DNA from: Alphaproteobacteria bacterium
GTDB taxonomy: Bacteria > Pseudomonadota > Alphaproteobacteria > Micropepsales > Micropepsaceae
Assembly (NCBI GenBank): GCA_021324545.1
Contig: JAJPIX010000020.1
Location: 44,205 to 108,204 of the forward strand
Direction: 5' to 3'
Length of the DNA: 64,000 bases
Positions 26,705 through 35,115 of this stretch are shown in pieces (positions within the stretch are counted from its first letter, which is position 1; each line of letters opens with the position of its first letter). A model generated the notes under the pieces. The model had not been told where the DNA came from. It did no database searches and saw nothing but the letters and a program-made list of their open reading frames with translations. A program made the position numbers and the translations under genes.

Positions 26705-28879
26705 ATGGCACGCGGCAAGCTGTTTTTCGTGGCGGGCGCGGCGATTTGCACCGCCAGCGTGGCTTTGGCGGCCGCCGGCCTCACGCCGGATTCGCCCGAT
26801 CCCTGGCTCTGGCTGTCGGACATTCATGGCGCAAAGCCGCTGCAATGGGTGGCCGGGCAAAACGAAAAGACGTTCGCTGCCCTGAAGTCCGACCCCGAGT
26901 ACCAGATCGATCACGATGCGATCCTGGCCGTGCTCAACGCCAACGACCGCATTCCCGAGCCCGAGCTGCACAATGGCGTTGTGCGCAATTTCTGGCAGGA
27001 CAAGGCCCATGTGCGCGGCCTGTGGCGCGAAACGACGGTGGCCGATTACGCAACGGCTTCTCCGCACTGGAACGTGCTGCTCGATGTGGACAAGCTCGAC
27101 GCCGACGAACACAGGAATTGGGTTTTCCTCGGCGCCAGCTGCGCGCCGTCCGGGACGCGCTGCCTGGTTCGCCTGTCGCCGGGCGGCGGCGATGCGTCCG
27201 TCGTGCGCGAATATGACCCGAAGAAAAAGGCGTTCATCGACGGCGGCTTCACATTGCCGGTGGCAAAATCCAGCGCCGCCTATCTGGACGACGACACCAT
27301 CCTCTTCGCCACCGATTTCGGCAAAGGCTCGCTCACCACATCCGGTTACCCGCGCATCGTGAAGATGTGGAAGCGCGGCACGCCGCTCGGCGCCGCAAAG
27401 GTCGTGTACGAAGCGGGCGAAAATGACGTCTCGGCGCGGCCGCGCGTCTTTCAGCTGCCGGCCGGTTCGGTCGCGCTGGTCGAACGGCAGGTGAGCTTCT
27501 TCCAGACCGGGTATTATTACGTGACGCGCGACGGTGTGGCCGACCGGATTGATCTGCCGCTCGACGCCGATGTGAAGGGGATGACGGGCGACTGGCTCGT
27601 CTTCACCCTGCGCAAGGACTGGACTACGCCAGAAGGCCAGGCGTTGAAGCAGGGATCGCTGATCGCGGTGTCGCTGTCGGCATTCGCAATGAAGATTCCG
27701 CCGGAGTTTTTTGTGCTCTATACGCCCGGCCCGCGCGACACGATTGACGAGGTTTCGGTCGGCCGCGATGCGATCTACGCCGCGATCTACCACAACGTCA
27801 CGGGCAGCATTCACCGGTTCAAGCTGGGGCCGCCGTCGCGCGCCGGCGCAAAATGGAATGACACGGTGCTCGATCTGCCCCAAGGCGGTTCCACGCGCGT
27901 CACGGCGACCGATGATTTCGGGCCGGAAGCCTATTTCGAATATGAGAGCTTCCTCAAACCGGTCACGCTCTATGCCTATGATGGACAGGGCGAGCCGAAA
28001 GAGATCAAATCCGAGCCTGCGCGGTTCGAGGCCGCCGGTCTTCAGACCGACCAGTATGAAGCCGCCTCCGCCGACGGCACGCAGGTCCCCTATTTCTACA
28101 TCCATCCGAAGGACCAGAAGGGCCCGCTGCCGACCATTCTCTATGCCTATGGCGGCTTCGAGCTGTCGAACATGCCGTTCTACTGGAACGACGGGCACAA
28201 GCCCCTCGATGCCGGCCAGACCTGGCTTGCCAGGGGCGGCGCGGTGGCGGTTGCCAACATCCGCGGCGGCGGCGAATTCGGCCCCAAGTGGCATCAGGCT
28301 GCGATGAAGGCCAACCATCAGCATGCCTTTGACGATTTCGAAGCGGTGGCCGCCGATCTGGCGAGGCGCGGCCTTTCCACGCCCAGACAGATCGGCAGTG
28401 TGGGCGCCTCCAACGGCGGCCTGCTGGTCTCGGCCACGATGGTGCAGCGGCCCGACCTGTTTGGTGCCGTGGTTTGCCAGCGCCCCTTGATCGACATGTT
28501 GCGCTACACCCATTTCGGCGCCGGCCAGTCGTGGGTGGACGAATATGGCGATCCCGCCAATCCGGTGGACCGCGCCTGGATCCTGAAATACTCGCCCTAT
28601 GAGCTTGTGAAGAAAGGCGGCCACTATCCGCCCGTGTTCTTCATCACCGAAACCAGCGACGATCGCGTCACGCCCGTCTTCGCGCGCATGATGGCGGCGA
28701 AGATGGAAGCGCAGGGCCATGACGTGTTGTTCTACGAAAGCGCGGAAGGCGGCCACGGCCCGGGCGTCACCAACGAGGGTCAGGCCACCATGTGGGCGCT
28801 GTCCTATGTCTATTTCGCACAGAAGCTGGGGCCTGAAAACAATCTTGCGTCCGGCGGCACACACGCCCCCAAACGCTGA
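26705..28879 (+). CDS. Secreted prolyl oligopeptidase-family (S9) serine peptidase, copy 1
   Basis: A 724-residue peptidase with an N-terminal signal peptide (about 23 residues ending ALAAAG), a beta-propeller region (about 60-420) and a C-terminal alpha/beta-hydrolase domain. The nucleophile is S569 in GASNGG; the aspartate lies in TSDDRVTP and the histidine in EGGHGPG. It matches the prolyl oligopeptidase family, predicted to act in the periplasm on short peptides. The ATG at 26705 starts the signal peptide. A close paralogue follows 111 bases downstream, suggesting tandem duplication. Confidence 0.92.
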   Translation: MARGKLFFVAGAAICTASVALAAAGLTPDSPDPWLWLSDIHGAKPLQWVAGQNEKTFAALKSDPEYQIDHDAILAVLNANDRIPEPELHNGVVRNFWQDKAHVRGLWRETTVADYATASPHWNVLLDVDKLDADEHRNWVFLGASCAPSGTRCLVRLSPGGGDASVVREYDPKKKAFIDGGFTLPVAKSSAAYLDDDTILFATDFGKGSLTTSGYPRIVKMWKRGTPLGAAKVVYEAGENDVSARPRVFQLPAGSVALVERQVSFFQTGYYYVTRDGVADRIDLPLDADVKGMTGDWLVFTLRKDWTTPEGQALKQGSLIAVSLSAFAMKIPPEFFVLYTPGPRDTIDEVSVGRDAIYAAIYHNVTGSIHRFKLGPPSRAGAKWNDTVLDLPQGGSTRVTATDDFGPEAYFEYESFLKPVTLYAYDGQGEPKEIKSEPARFEAAGLQTDQYEAASADGTQVPYFYIHPKDQKGPLPTILYAYGGFELSNMPFYWNDGHKPLDAGQTWLARGGAVAVANIRGGGEFGPKWHQAAMKANHQHAFDDFEAVAADLARRGLSTPRQIGSVGASNGGLLVSATMVQRPDLFGAVVCQRPLIDMLRYTHFGAGQSWVDEYGDPANPVDRAWILKYSPYELVKKGGHYPPVFFITETSDDRVTPVFARMMAAKMEAQGHDVLFYESAEGGHGPGVTNEGQATMWALSYVYFAQKLGPENNLASGGTHAPKR

Positions 28880-28990
28880 TGTGATCGCATGGTTTTGCGC
28901 AAAAAGCCGAAACCGGCCCGCCATCCGGGTTGACGGGGCTGCGGAAAATAACCAAAAGCCGCCATCCCCACCCCTTCGCGGAGCCTGCCC

Positions 28991-31150
28991 ATGCGCTATA
29001 CGAAATTTGTCTTGGCCGCCGTCCTGATTGGCGGCGTGGCCGGAGGCTTGCAGGCAATGGGTGCGAACGGCAGCGGCGGTCACAGCGGCGGCGACCCCTA
29101 TTTGTGGCTGGAAGACATTCACGGCGCGCGCGCGCTGGAATGGGTGAAGGCCCAGAACGAAAAGAGCGTGCCGCTCCTCAAATCCGACCCGCGCTATCAG
29201 CCGGATTACGATGCGATCCTGAAGGTCCTCAACGCCGAAGACCGCATTCCGCTGGGCGAGATCGATCACCAGTATGTTTTCAATTTCTGGCAGGACGCGG
29301 CGCATACGCGCGGCATCTGGCGGCGCGCCACCATCCAGTCCTACAACACCGCAAACCCGCAATGGGAAACGCTGCTCGATCTCGACCAGCTGGCGGCCGC
29401 CGAAAAGAAGAACTGGGTGTGGAAGGGCGCCGATTGCGCGCCTTCGCTGAAGCGTTGCCTCATTTCGCTGTCCGATGGCGGCGGCGATTCGGTGGTCGTG
29501 CGCGAATATGACCTTGCGGCCAAAAGCTTCCCGGCGGACGGCTTTCAGCTCGCCGACGCCAAATCCTCGGCCACATATTACGACGACGACACCGTTCTCT
29601 TCGGCACCGATTTCGGCAAGGGCACGATGACGACGAGCGGCTATCCCAACATCGTCAAGATCTGGCATCGCGGCCAGCCCGTTGCCGCGGCGAAGAAGGT
29701 GTTCGAAGGCAAGCTGAGCGATGTGTCGAGCGCAGCCTCGGTGTTCCACGAACCCACGGCCAACACCGCCATCATCGTGCGTGCGCCGGATTTCTTCACC
29801 GCCGAATATTATTACCTGCGTCCCGACGGCGCCACGATGAAGCTGCCGCTGCCGCTGGATGCCGACGTGAAGGGCATCACGCAACGCGAGCTGATCTTCA
29901 CGCTGCGCAAGGATTGGACGATCGGCGATGCGCATTTCGCCAGGGGTTCGCTGCTGGCCATGCCGCTCGACCCCTTCGTGCGCATGGGCGTCATGCCTTC
30001 GGTCAAGACGCTTTATGTGCCCGATGCGCGCGGCTCGATCGAGGCGGTCGCCGCCGGCCGCGACGCGGTTTACGCCTCCATCTACGAAAACGTGACCGGC
30101 AGCGTGCATGTGTTCCGCCCCGGCGAGAACGGGGATTGGACCGATCAGAAGCTCGGCCTGCCGGGCAATGGCTCAACCTCCATTGTTTCCGTCAACGACT
30201 TTGGACCGGAAGCACAGTTCACCTACGAAAGCTTCACCCAGCCGACCACGCTTTATGCCGACAATGGCGATGGCAAGCCCGTGGCCATCAAATCCATGCC
30301 CGCGCGTTTCGATGCCTCCAACATCACAACCGACCAGTTTGAAGCGACCTCCGCCGATGGCACGAAGATTCCGTATTTCGTGGTGCATCAGAAAAATGCC
30401 GCCGGCCCAAGGCCCACGATCCTTTACGGCTATGGCGGCTTCGAAATCTCGATGACCCCGTTTTATTCCGCCAATGCGGGCATGCTCTGGCTCACGCGCG
30501 GCGGCAATTTCGTGCTGGCCAACATCCGCGGCGGCGGCGAATTCGGCCCGGCCTGGCATCAGGCGGCCCTCGGTCCCAACCGCCAGCGCGCGTTTGATGA
30601 TTTCGCCGCGGTCGCCGCCGATATCGAAAAGCGCGGGCTGACGACGCCCAGGCAGCTGGCCATCATGGGCGGCTCAAACGGCGGGCTGCTTGTCTCCACC
30701 GTGATGACGCAGCATCCGGAGCTTCTGGGCGCGGTGGTCTGCCAGGTGCCGCTGATCGACATGATCCGCTACACGCACATCGGCGCGGGCGCTTCCTGGA
30801 TTGCCGAATATGGCGATCCGGCCAAACCCAAAGACCGCTCCTGGATTCTGAAATATTCGCCCTATCAGAACGTGAAGAAGGACAAGACCTATCCGCCGGT
30901 CTTCTTCGTCACCGCCACCAGCGACGACCGCGTCACGCCGGTGCACGCGCGCAAGATGGCGGCGAAGATGGAAGCGCAGGGCCATGACGTGTTGTTCTAC
31001 GAAAACACCGATGGCGGCCACGCGGCTTCCGCCAACCACAAGCAGGCGGCCGAGATGTGGGCGCTGTCTTACGTCTATCTCGCGCGCGAGCTTGGCTTGA
31101 GTGGCGCGGGCGTGTCGGCGCCCGCCGCGGCCTCGCCGGCGACGCCCTGA
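28991..31150 (+). CDS. Secreted prolyl oligopeptidase-family (S9) serine peptidase, copy 2
   Basis: A 719-residue paralogue of the preceding peptidase with the same layout: a signal peptide (about 24 residues), a propeller, and a hydrolase domain with S562 in GGSNGG, an aspartate in TSDDRVTP and a histidine in DGGHAAS. Long blocks are identical or nearly so (for instance HARKMAAKMEAQGHDVLFYE versus FARMMAAKMEAQGHDVLFYE), while the substrate-facing segments differ. The C terminus ends in an alanine/proline tail. The ATG at 28991 is chosen for the signal peptide. Confidence 0.92.
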   Translation: MRYTKFVLAAVLIGGVAGGLQAMGANGSGGHSGGDPYLWLEDIHGARALEWVKAQNEKSVPLLKSDPRYQPDYDAILKVLNAEDRIPLGEIDHQYVFNFWQDAAHTRGIWRRATIQSYNTANPQWETLLDLDQLAAAEKKNWVWKGADCAPSLKRCLISLSDGGGDSVVVREYDLAAKSFPADGFQLADAKSSATYYDDDTVLFGTDFGKGTMTTSGYPNIVKIWHRGQPVAAAKKVFEGKLSDVSSAASVFHEPTANTAIIVRAPDFFTAEYYYLRPDGATMKLPLPLDADVKGITQRELIFTLRKDWTIGDAHFARGSLLAMPLDPFVRMGVMPSVKTLYVPDARGSIEAVAAGRDAVYASIYENVTGSVHVFRPGENGDWTDQKLGLPGNGSTSIVSVNDFGPEAQFTYESFTQPTTLYADNGDGKPVAIKSMPARFDASNITTDQFEATSADGTKIPYFVVHQKNAAGPRPTILYGYGGFEISMTPFYSANAGMLWLTRGGNFVLANIRGGGEFGPAWHQAALGPNRQRAFDDFAAVAADIEKRGLTTPRQLAIMGGSNGGLLVSTVMTQHPELLGAVVCQVPLIDMIRYTHIGAGASWIAEYGDPAKPKDRSWILKYSPYQNVKKDKTYPPVFFVTATSDDRVTPVHARKMAAKMEAQGHDVLFYENTDGGHAASANHKQAAEMWALSYVYLARELGLSGAGVSAPAAASPATP

Positions 31151-31389
31151 ACCACGGACTTGACGCCGGTTTGACTTGATCGTCAGACCGGCCTAAATCC
31201 CCGCCCATTCCGGAAGCCGAAAGACTTCCGGTCGCCGGCTTTGGCCCGGCGATCGCCCCCAGGCAGCGCAGGTGCGCCCCCTGGGGCGAAAGTGCTTTGC
31301 CATTCGCCTCACCCTGAGCCTGTCGAAGGGCGAGGCGAACGTTCTGCGCTCATCCTTCGACAAGCTCAGGATGAGGAAAAAGGATTTGA
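31151..31389. other. Leader of ffh with consecutive hairpins and a palindromic repeat
   Basis: No gene is visible. TTGACT with a 17-base spacer to TAAATC (about 31172-31200) is a weak promoter candidate. Three hairpins follow: CCGGAAG/CTTCCGG (31210-31231), TCGCCGG/CCGGCGA (31232-31252) and CCCCAGG/CCTGGGG (31257-31286). The last part, 31307-31375, holds two copies of a CTGAGCCTGTCGAAG-type palindrome just ahead of ffh. I found no SRP-RNA core sequence. Confidence 0.4.
31307..31376. repeat. Inverted pair of TGTCGAAG/CTTCGACA palindromic repeats
   Basis: CCTCACCCTGAGCCTGTCGAAGGGCGAGG-like DNA (31307-31335) faces CTCATCCTTCGACAAGCTCAGGATGAG-like DNA (31350-31375). The two are inverted copies of the same element and each can fold on itself. 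The same element occurs in tandem form at 59749-60013. Elements of this kind are common between genes in many alphaproteobacteria. It lies immediately upstream of ffh. Confidence 0.75.
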
Positions 31390-32766
31390 ATGTTCGACAG
31401 CCTGCAAAAGCGCCTCGGCGCCACATTCGACAGACTCAAGGGCCGCGGCGCGCTCTCCGAAGCCGACGTGGACGAGGGCCTGCGCGAAATCCGCGTGGCG
31501 CTGCTCGAAGCCGATGTGGCGCTGCCGGTCGTCAAGGATTTCATCGAAAAGGTGCGCCCCCGCGCGGTGGGCGAAAGCGTCATCCGTTCGGTCACGCCCG
31601 GCCAGCAGGTCGTCAAGATCGTGCACGATCAGCTTGTCGAAACCCTCGGCGCCAAGAACGAAGGTCTCAGCCTTGGCTCCCCGCCCGCGCCGATTCTGAT
31701 GGTGGGCCTGCAAGGCTCCGGCAAGACTACAACGTCGGCCAAGCTCGGGCTTTATCTCCAAAACAGGGAGAAGAAGCGCGCGCTGATGGCCTCGCTCGAT
31801 ACCTCGCGCCCCGCCGCGATGGAGCAGCTGAAGATTCTGGGCGAGCAGGCAAACGTCGCCACGCTTCCCGTCATCGCGGGCCAGAAGCCGCTCGACATCG
31901 CCAAACGCGCGATGGCCGCCGCCAGGGTCGGCGGTTACGACGCAGTGATCCTGGACACCGCCGGCCGCCAGCACATTGACGATCAACTGATGACCGAGGT
32001 GGCGCAGGTGCGCGATCTCGTGCATCCGCACGAAACCATTCTGGTGGCCGACAGCCTGACCGGCCAGGACGCGGTGAACATCGCGAGGGCCTTCAACGAG
32101 CGCGTGAAGCTGTCCGGCATCATCCTGACGCGCGCCGACGGCGATGCGCGCGGCGGCGCCGCCCTTTCCATGCGCGCGGTCACCGGCGCGCCGATCAAGT
32201 TTCTCGGTGTCGGCGAAAAGCTGGACGCGCTGGAAGCCTTCTATCCCGACCGCGTGGCCAACCGCATCCTCGACATGGGCGATGTGGTATCGCTCGTGGA
32301 GAAGGCGGCGGAGAATTTCGACAAGGAACGCGCCGAAAAGATGGCGCGCAAGCTGAAGAAAGGCGAGTTCGACATGAACGATCTCGCCGAGCAGCTCGGC
32401 CAGATGAAGAAGATGGGCGGCATGCAGGGGCTTCTGGCCATGCTGCCGGGCGTGGGCAAGGTGAAGGAAAAGCTCGATTCCGCGGGCCTCGACGACAGGA
32501 TCCTCACCCGCCAGGAAGCGATCATCTCGTCCATGACGAAAGAAGAACGCAGCCATCCCGACATCATCAACGGCTCGCGCCGCAAGCGCATCGCCGCAGG
32601 TTCCGGCGTGGACGTGCAGGACGTGAACAAGCTTCTGAAAATGCACCGGCAGATGTCGGATGTGATGAAGAAGATCGGCAAGGGCGGCCGCGGCCCCATG
32701 GCCGGCCTTGGCGCGCTTATGGGCGGCGGCTTGCCACCCGGCGTTTTGCCCGGAGGCAAAAGGTGA
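31390..32766 (+). CDS. ffh: Signal recognition particle protein Ffh
   Basis: A 458-residue SRP54 GTPase that binds signal peptides and 4.5S RNA and targets membrane proteins to FtsY. The N domain is about residues 1-85; the G domain has GLQGSGKTTTSAKLG, DTSRPAAMEQL, ILDTAGR and TRADGDARGGAALS; the methionine-rich M domain (about 300-435) includes GQMKKMGGMQGL and the RNA-binding GSRRKRIAAGSG. The ATG at 31390 follows the palindromic repeat. It heads the conserved order ffh-rpsP-rimM-trmD-rplS. Confidence 0.97.
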   Translation: MFDSLQKRLGATFDRLKGRGALSEADVDEGLREIRVALLEADVALPVVKDFIEKVRPRAVGESVIRSVTPGQQVVKIVHDQLVETLGAKNEGLSLGSPPAPILMVGLQGSGKTTTSAKLGLYLQNREKKRALMASLDTSRPAAMEQLKILGEQANVATLPVIAGQKPLDIAKRAMAAARVGGYDAVILDTAGRQHIDDQLMTEVAQVRDLVHPHETILVADSLTGQDAVNIARAFNERVKLSGIILTRADGDARGGAALSMRAVTGAPIKFLGVGEKLDALEAFYPDRVANRILDMGDVVSLVEKAAENFDKERAEKMARKLKKGEFDMNDLAEQLGQMKKMGGMQGLLAMLPGVGKVKEKLDSAGLDDRILTRQEAIISSMTKEERSHPDIINGSRRKRIAAGSGVDVQDVNKLLKMHRQMSDVMKKIGKGGRGPMAGLGALMGGGLPPGVLPGGKR

Positions 32767-32788
32767 TTGCACACGGAACCGCGGATGT

Positions 32789-32807
32789 TCTCCGCGTCTC
32801 CGCGTGA
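32789..32807. repeat. Short dispersed repeat TCTCCGCGTCTCCGCGTGA, copy 1
   Basis: A 19-base sequence made of CTCCGCGT in tandem lies between ffh and rpsP and occurs identically at 56241-56259 between pgk and gap. Both copies are intergenic. It is probably a dispersed repeat of unknown role rather than a gene-specific site. Confidence 0.55.
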
Positions 32808-32837
32808 GGTATTTTGAATGAACGAAAGGAACAGAAA

Positions 32838-33218
32838 ATGCTGGTGATCAGAATGTCGCGCGGGGGCACGAAGAAGCGTCCGCATTATTCCATCGTGGTC
32901 GCGGATTCGCGCTTCTCGCGCGACGGCCGTTTCATCGAAAAGATCGGCTTCCACAATCCGCTGCTGCCCAAGGATCATGCCGACCGGCTGAAGCTCGATA
33001 TCGAGAAGGCGAAGGAATGGATGAAGAAGGGCGCGCGCCCGTCCGACCGCGTGCACCGCTTCCTCGCCGCCGCAGGCGTGGTCAAGCCGCTCAAGCACAA
33101 CAATCCCGAAAAGGCCAAGCCCAAGAAGAAGGCGCAGGAACGCGCCGCCGCCGGCGCGCCCAAGCCCGAAGCGCCGGCCGATGCCGCAGCCCCGGCCGCG
33201 GAAACGCCCGCGGCCTAG
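32838..33218 (+). CDS. rpsP: 30S ribosomal protein S16
   Basis: A 126-residue S16 of the small ribosomal subunit. The conserved core ([52 protein letters not shown]) fills residues 1-80. The rest is a lysine- and alanine-rich tail that makes it much longer than the 82-residue E. coli protein; such tails are common in alphaproteobacteria. AAAGGAAC precedes the ATG at 32838. It lies between ffh and rimM. Confidence 0.97.
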   Translation: MLVIRMSRGGTKKRPHYSIVVADSRFSRDGRFIEKIGFHNPLLPKDHADRLKLDIEKAKEWMKKGARPSDRVHRFLAAAGVVKPLKHNNPEKAKPKKKAQERAAAGAPKPEAPADAAAPAAETPAA

Positions 33219-33250
33219 AGCCGTGCCCGCGCGCCATCCACGGATGTGTC

Positions 33251-33775
33251 ATGCCGCGTGACGTGCTTCTGGGCGTCGTCATCGGCGCCACCGGCCTCAA
33301 GGGCGCGGTGAAGGTGAAAACCTTCACCGAAACGCCGCAGAAGCTTGCCGCCTATGGCCCGCTGCACACGAAGGCGGGAAGGGCGCTGTCGGTGGCAAAC
33401 CTTCGCGCCACCGGGGCGGATGAAGCGGCGGTGCTGTTTGAGGGCCTCTCGGACCGTACCGCGGCGGAGGCCCTGAAGGGAGCAGAGCTGTTCGTCGCGC
33501 GCGCGGCGCTGCCTGAGACCGGCAAGGAAGAGTTCTATCATGCCGATCTCATCGGCCTGCGCGCCGAAGATGCCGAAGGCCGCGTCCTGGGGCATGTCTC
33601 GGCCATCCGCAATTATGGCGCAGGCGATGTGATCGAAATTGCGCGCGGGCAGGGCGACACGCTTTTGCTGCCCTTCACGCGTGAGATCGTTCCCGAAATC
33701 CATATCGCGGATGGTTATCTTCTGGTGGTTGAGCCAGCCGAAGTTGAAGCAAGCAAGCAAGGTTTTTTGGAATGA
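33251..33775 (+). CDS. rimM: Ribosome maturation factor RimM
   Basis: A 174-residue 16S rRNA processing factor that helps assemble the 30S head around S19. The N-terminal RimM domain opens LGVVIGATGLKGAVKVKTF; the C-terminal PRC-barrel contains EEFYHADLIGLRAED and the LLPFTREIVPEIHI block, then a short extension. The ATG at 33251 is the only sensible start, 32 bases after rpsP. Confidence 0.95.
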   Translation: MPRDVLLGVVIGATGLKGAVKVKTFTETPQKLAAYGPLHTKAGRALSVANLRATGADEAAVLFEGLSDRTAAEALKGAELFVARAALPETGKEEFYHADLIGLRAEDAEGRVLGHVSAIRNYGAGDVIEIARGQGDTLLLPFTREIVPEIHIADGYLLVVEPAEVEASKQGFLE

Positions 33776-33790
33776 CCCTCATTCCGTCAT

Positions 33791-33857
33791 CGCCCGCTTC
33801 ATGCGGGCGACCCATTTTTCCTGAAACAAATTGGATGGCCCGGACAAGCCGGGCCAT
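33791..33857. repeat. Two intergenic palindromes between rimM and trmD
   Basis: CGCCCGC (33791-33797) pairs with GCGGGCG (33803-33809), and ATGGCCCGG (33835-33843) with CCGGGCCAT (33849-33857 region). The second is the ATGGCCCGGACAAGCCGGGCCATGAC-type element seen widely between genes in alphaproteobacteria. Both lie inside the ribosomal operon and could modulate read-through or mRNA decay. A looser relative lies near 56190-56215. Confidence 0.65.
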
Positions 33858-33869
33858 GACAGTAAAGAT

Positions 33870-34571
33870 ATGACCTGGCGCGCAACCGTGCTGACGCTGT
33901 TTCCGGAGATGTTTCCCGGGCCGCTGGACGTGTCGCTCATCGGCAAGGCGCGCGAGAAAAATCTCTGGTCGCTCGAGGTGCGCGACATCCGCCAGCATGG
34001 GCTCGGCAGGCATCGCACGGTGGACGACACGCCCGCGGGCGGCGGCCCCGGCATGGTGATGCGCGCCGACGTGGCATGCGCCGCCATCGATGCCGCGCGC
34101 GCCGCCAACCCGAACGTGCCGGCCATTTATCTTTCGCCGCGCGGGCTGCCGCTGACGCAGGCGCGTGTGCGCGGTCTCGTGGAAGAAAAGGGCGTCATCC
34201 TCCTCTGCGGCCGGTTCGAAGGGCTCGATCAGCGCGCCATCGAGGCCCGCAATCTGCAGGAAATCTCCATCGGCGATTTCGTGCTGGCCGGGGGTGAGAT
34301 CGCGGCCATGGCGCTCATAGAGGCCTGCGTGCGGCTGATCCCGGGGGCCCTTGGCGATGCCGCCTCCCCGGCGGACGAAAGCTTCTCCGAAGGCCTTCTC
34401 GAATACCCCCAATACACCCGGCCCCAGAATTTTGAGGGCCGCGACATTCCGGCCCCGTTGCTCTCCGGCAACCATGCCGAAATCGCCCGGTGGCGAAGGG
34501 CCCAGGCCCTGGCCCTAACCCGGGCGCGGCGGCCCGATCTGGCCGCCCTCTTGGATAAGAAGAAGCCATAG
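33870..34571 (+). CDS. trmD: tRNA (guanine-N1)-methyltransferase TrmD
   Basis: A 233-residue SPOUT-class enzyme that makes m1G37 in tRNAs to prevent frameshifting. It shows [19 protein letters not shown], the active-site [16 protein letters not shown] loop, the trefoil-knot [17 protein letters not shown] and [12 protein letters not shown] segments, and a C-terminal helical domain with YPQYTRP. The ATG at 33870 matches the family start. It sits after two palindromes and before rplS. Confidence 0.97.
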   Translation: MTWRATVLTLFPEMFPGPLDVSLIGKAREKNLWSLEVRDIRQHGLGRHRTVDDTPAGGGPGMVMRADVACAAIDAARAANPNVPAIYLSPRGLPLTQARVRGLVEEKGVILLCGRFEGLDQRAIEARNLQEISIGDFVLAGGEIAAMALIEACVRLIPGALGDAASPADESFSEGLLEYPQYTRPQNFEGRDIPAPLLSGNHAEIARWRRAQALALTRARRPDLAALLDKKKP

Positions 34572-34619
34572 GCTATATGCCCGCCTCCCCCAGGAACGCC
34601 CGGTTTCGGAGCCCGTAAG

Positions 34620-35048
34620 ATGAACCTGTTGCAGACGCTCGAAGCCGAGCAGATGAAGGCCCTGAAAAAGAAGGGCGCCCCCGAATTCTGCCCCGGCGAC
34701 ACGCTGAAGGTGAACGTCAAGGTCGTGGATGTGACCTATGACGAGAAGACCAAGCAGAACAAGACGCGCGAACGTCTTCAGGCATTCGAGGGCGTCTGCA
34801 TCGCCCGCCAGGGCGCCGGCCTGAACGAAAGCTTCACGGTCCGCAAAATCTCCTACGGCGAAGGCGTGGAACGCGTGTTCCCGGTCTATAGCCCGCTGGT
34901 CGATTCCGTGGAGGTGGTGCGCAAGGGCAAGGTGCGCCGCGCGAAGCTTTATTATCTGCGCGGCCGCCGCGGCAAATCGGCCCGCATCGCCGAGCGCCAG
35001 GCCGCTGCCGAGAGCGAGCAGGCCCCTGCCGAATCCGCCGACGCCTGA
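34620..35048 (+). CDS. rplS: 50S ribosomal protein L19
   Basis: A 142-residue L19, located at the 30S-50S interface. The core ([67 protein letters not shown]) is complete; the C-terminal 25 residues are an acidic/alanine tail common in alphaproteobacteria. It closes the ffh-rpsP-rimM-trmD-rplS block. A hairpin without a long T-tract lies about 40 bases downstream. Confidence 0.97.
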   Translation: MNLLQTLEAEQMKALKKKGAPEFCPGDTLKVNVKVVDVTYDEKTKQNKTRERLQAFEGVCIARQGAGLNESFTVRKISYGEGVERVFPVYSPLVDSVEVVRKGKVRRAKLYYLRGRRGKSARIAERQAAAESEQAPAESADA

Positions 35049-35089
35049 GGCGCAGCGTTTTTACGCCACACAACGAATAATTCACTTGA

Positions 35090-35110
35090 GCCCGCTTCCA
35101 TAAAGCGGGC
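35090..35110 (+). terminator. Hairpin between rplS and the ABC exporter gene
   Basis: GCCCGCTT (35090-35097) and AAGCGGGC (35103-35110) form an eight-pair stem with a five-base loop. No T-tract follows, and the ABC exporter ATG is only five bases downstream, so it could end the ribosomal transcript imperfectly or act as a leader structure. Confidence 0.4.
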
Positions 35111-35115
35111 GCGCG

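Noticed and set aside
26675..30109. 1144-codon open frame opposite the two S9 peptidases
   Set aside because: An antisense shadow of two well-supported genes, without start context or domain.
31151..31389. SRP RNA gene ahead of ffh
   Set aside because: The conserved GGAAGGAAGCAGCC core and GNRA-capped helix are absent; only unrelated hairpins are present.
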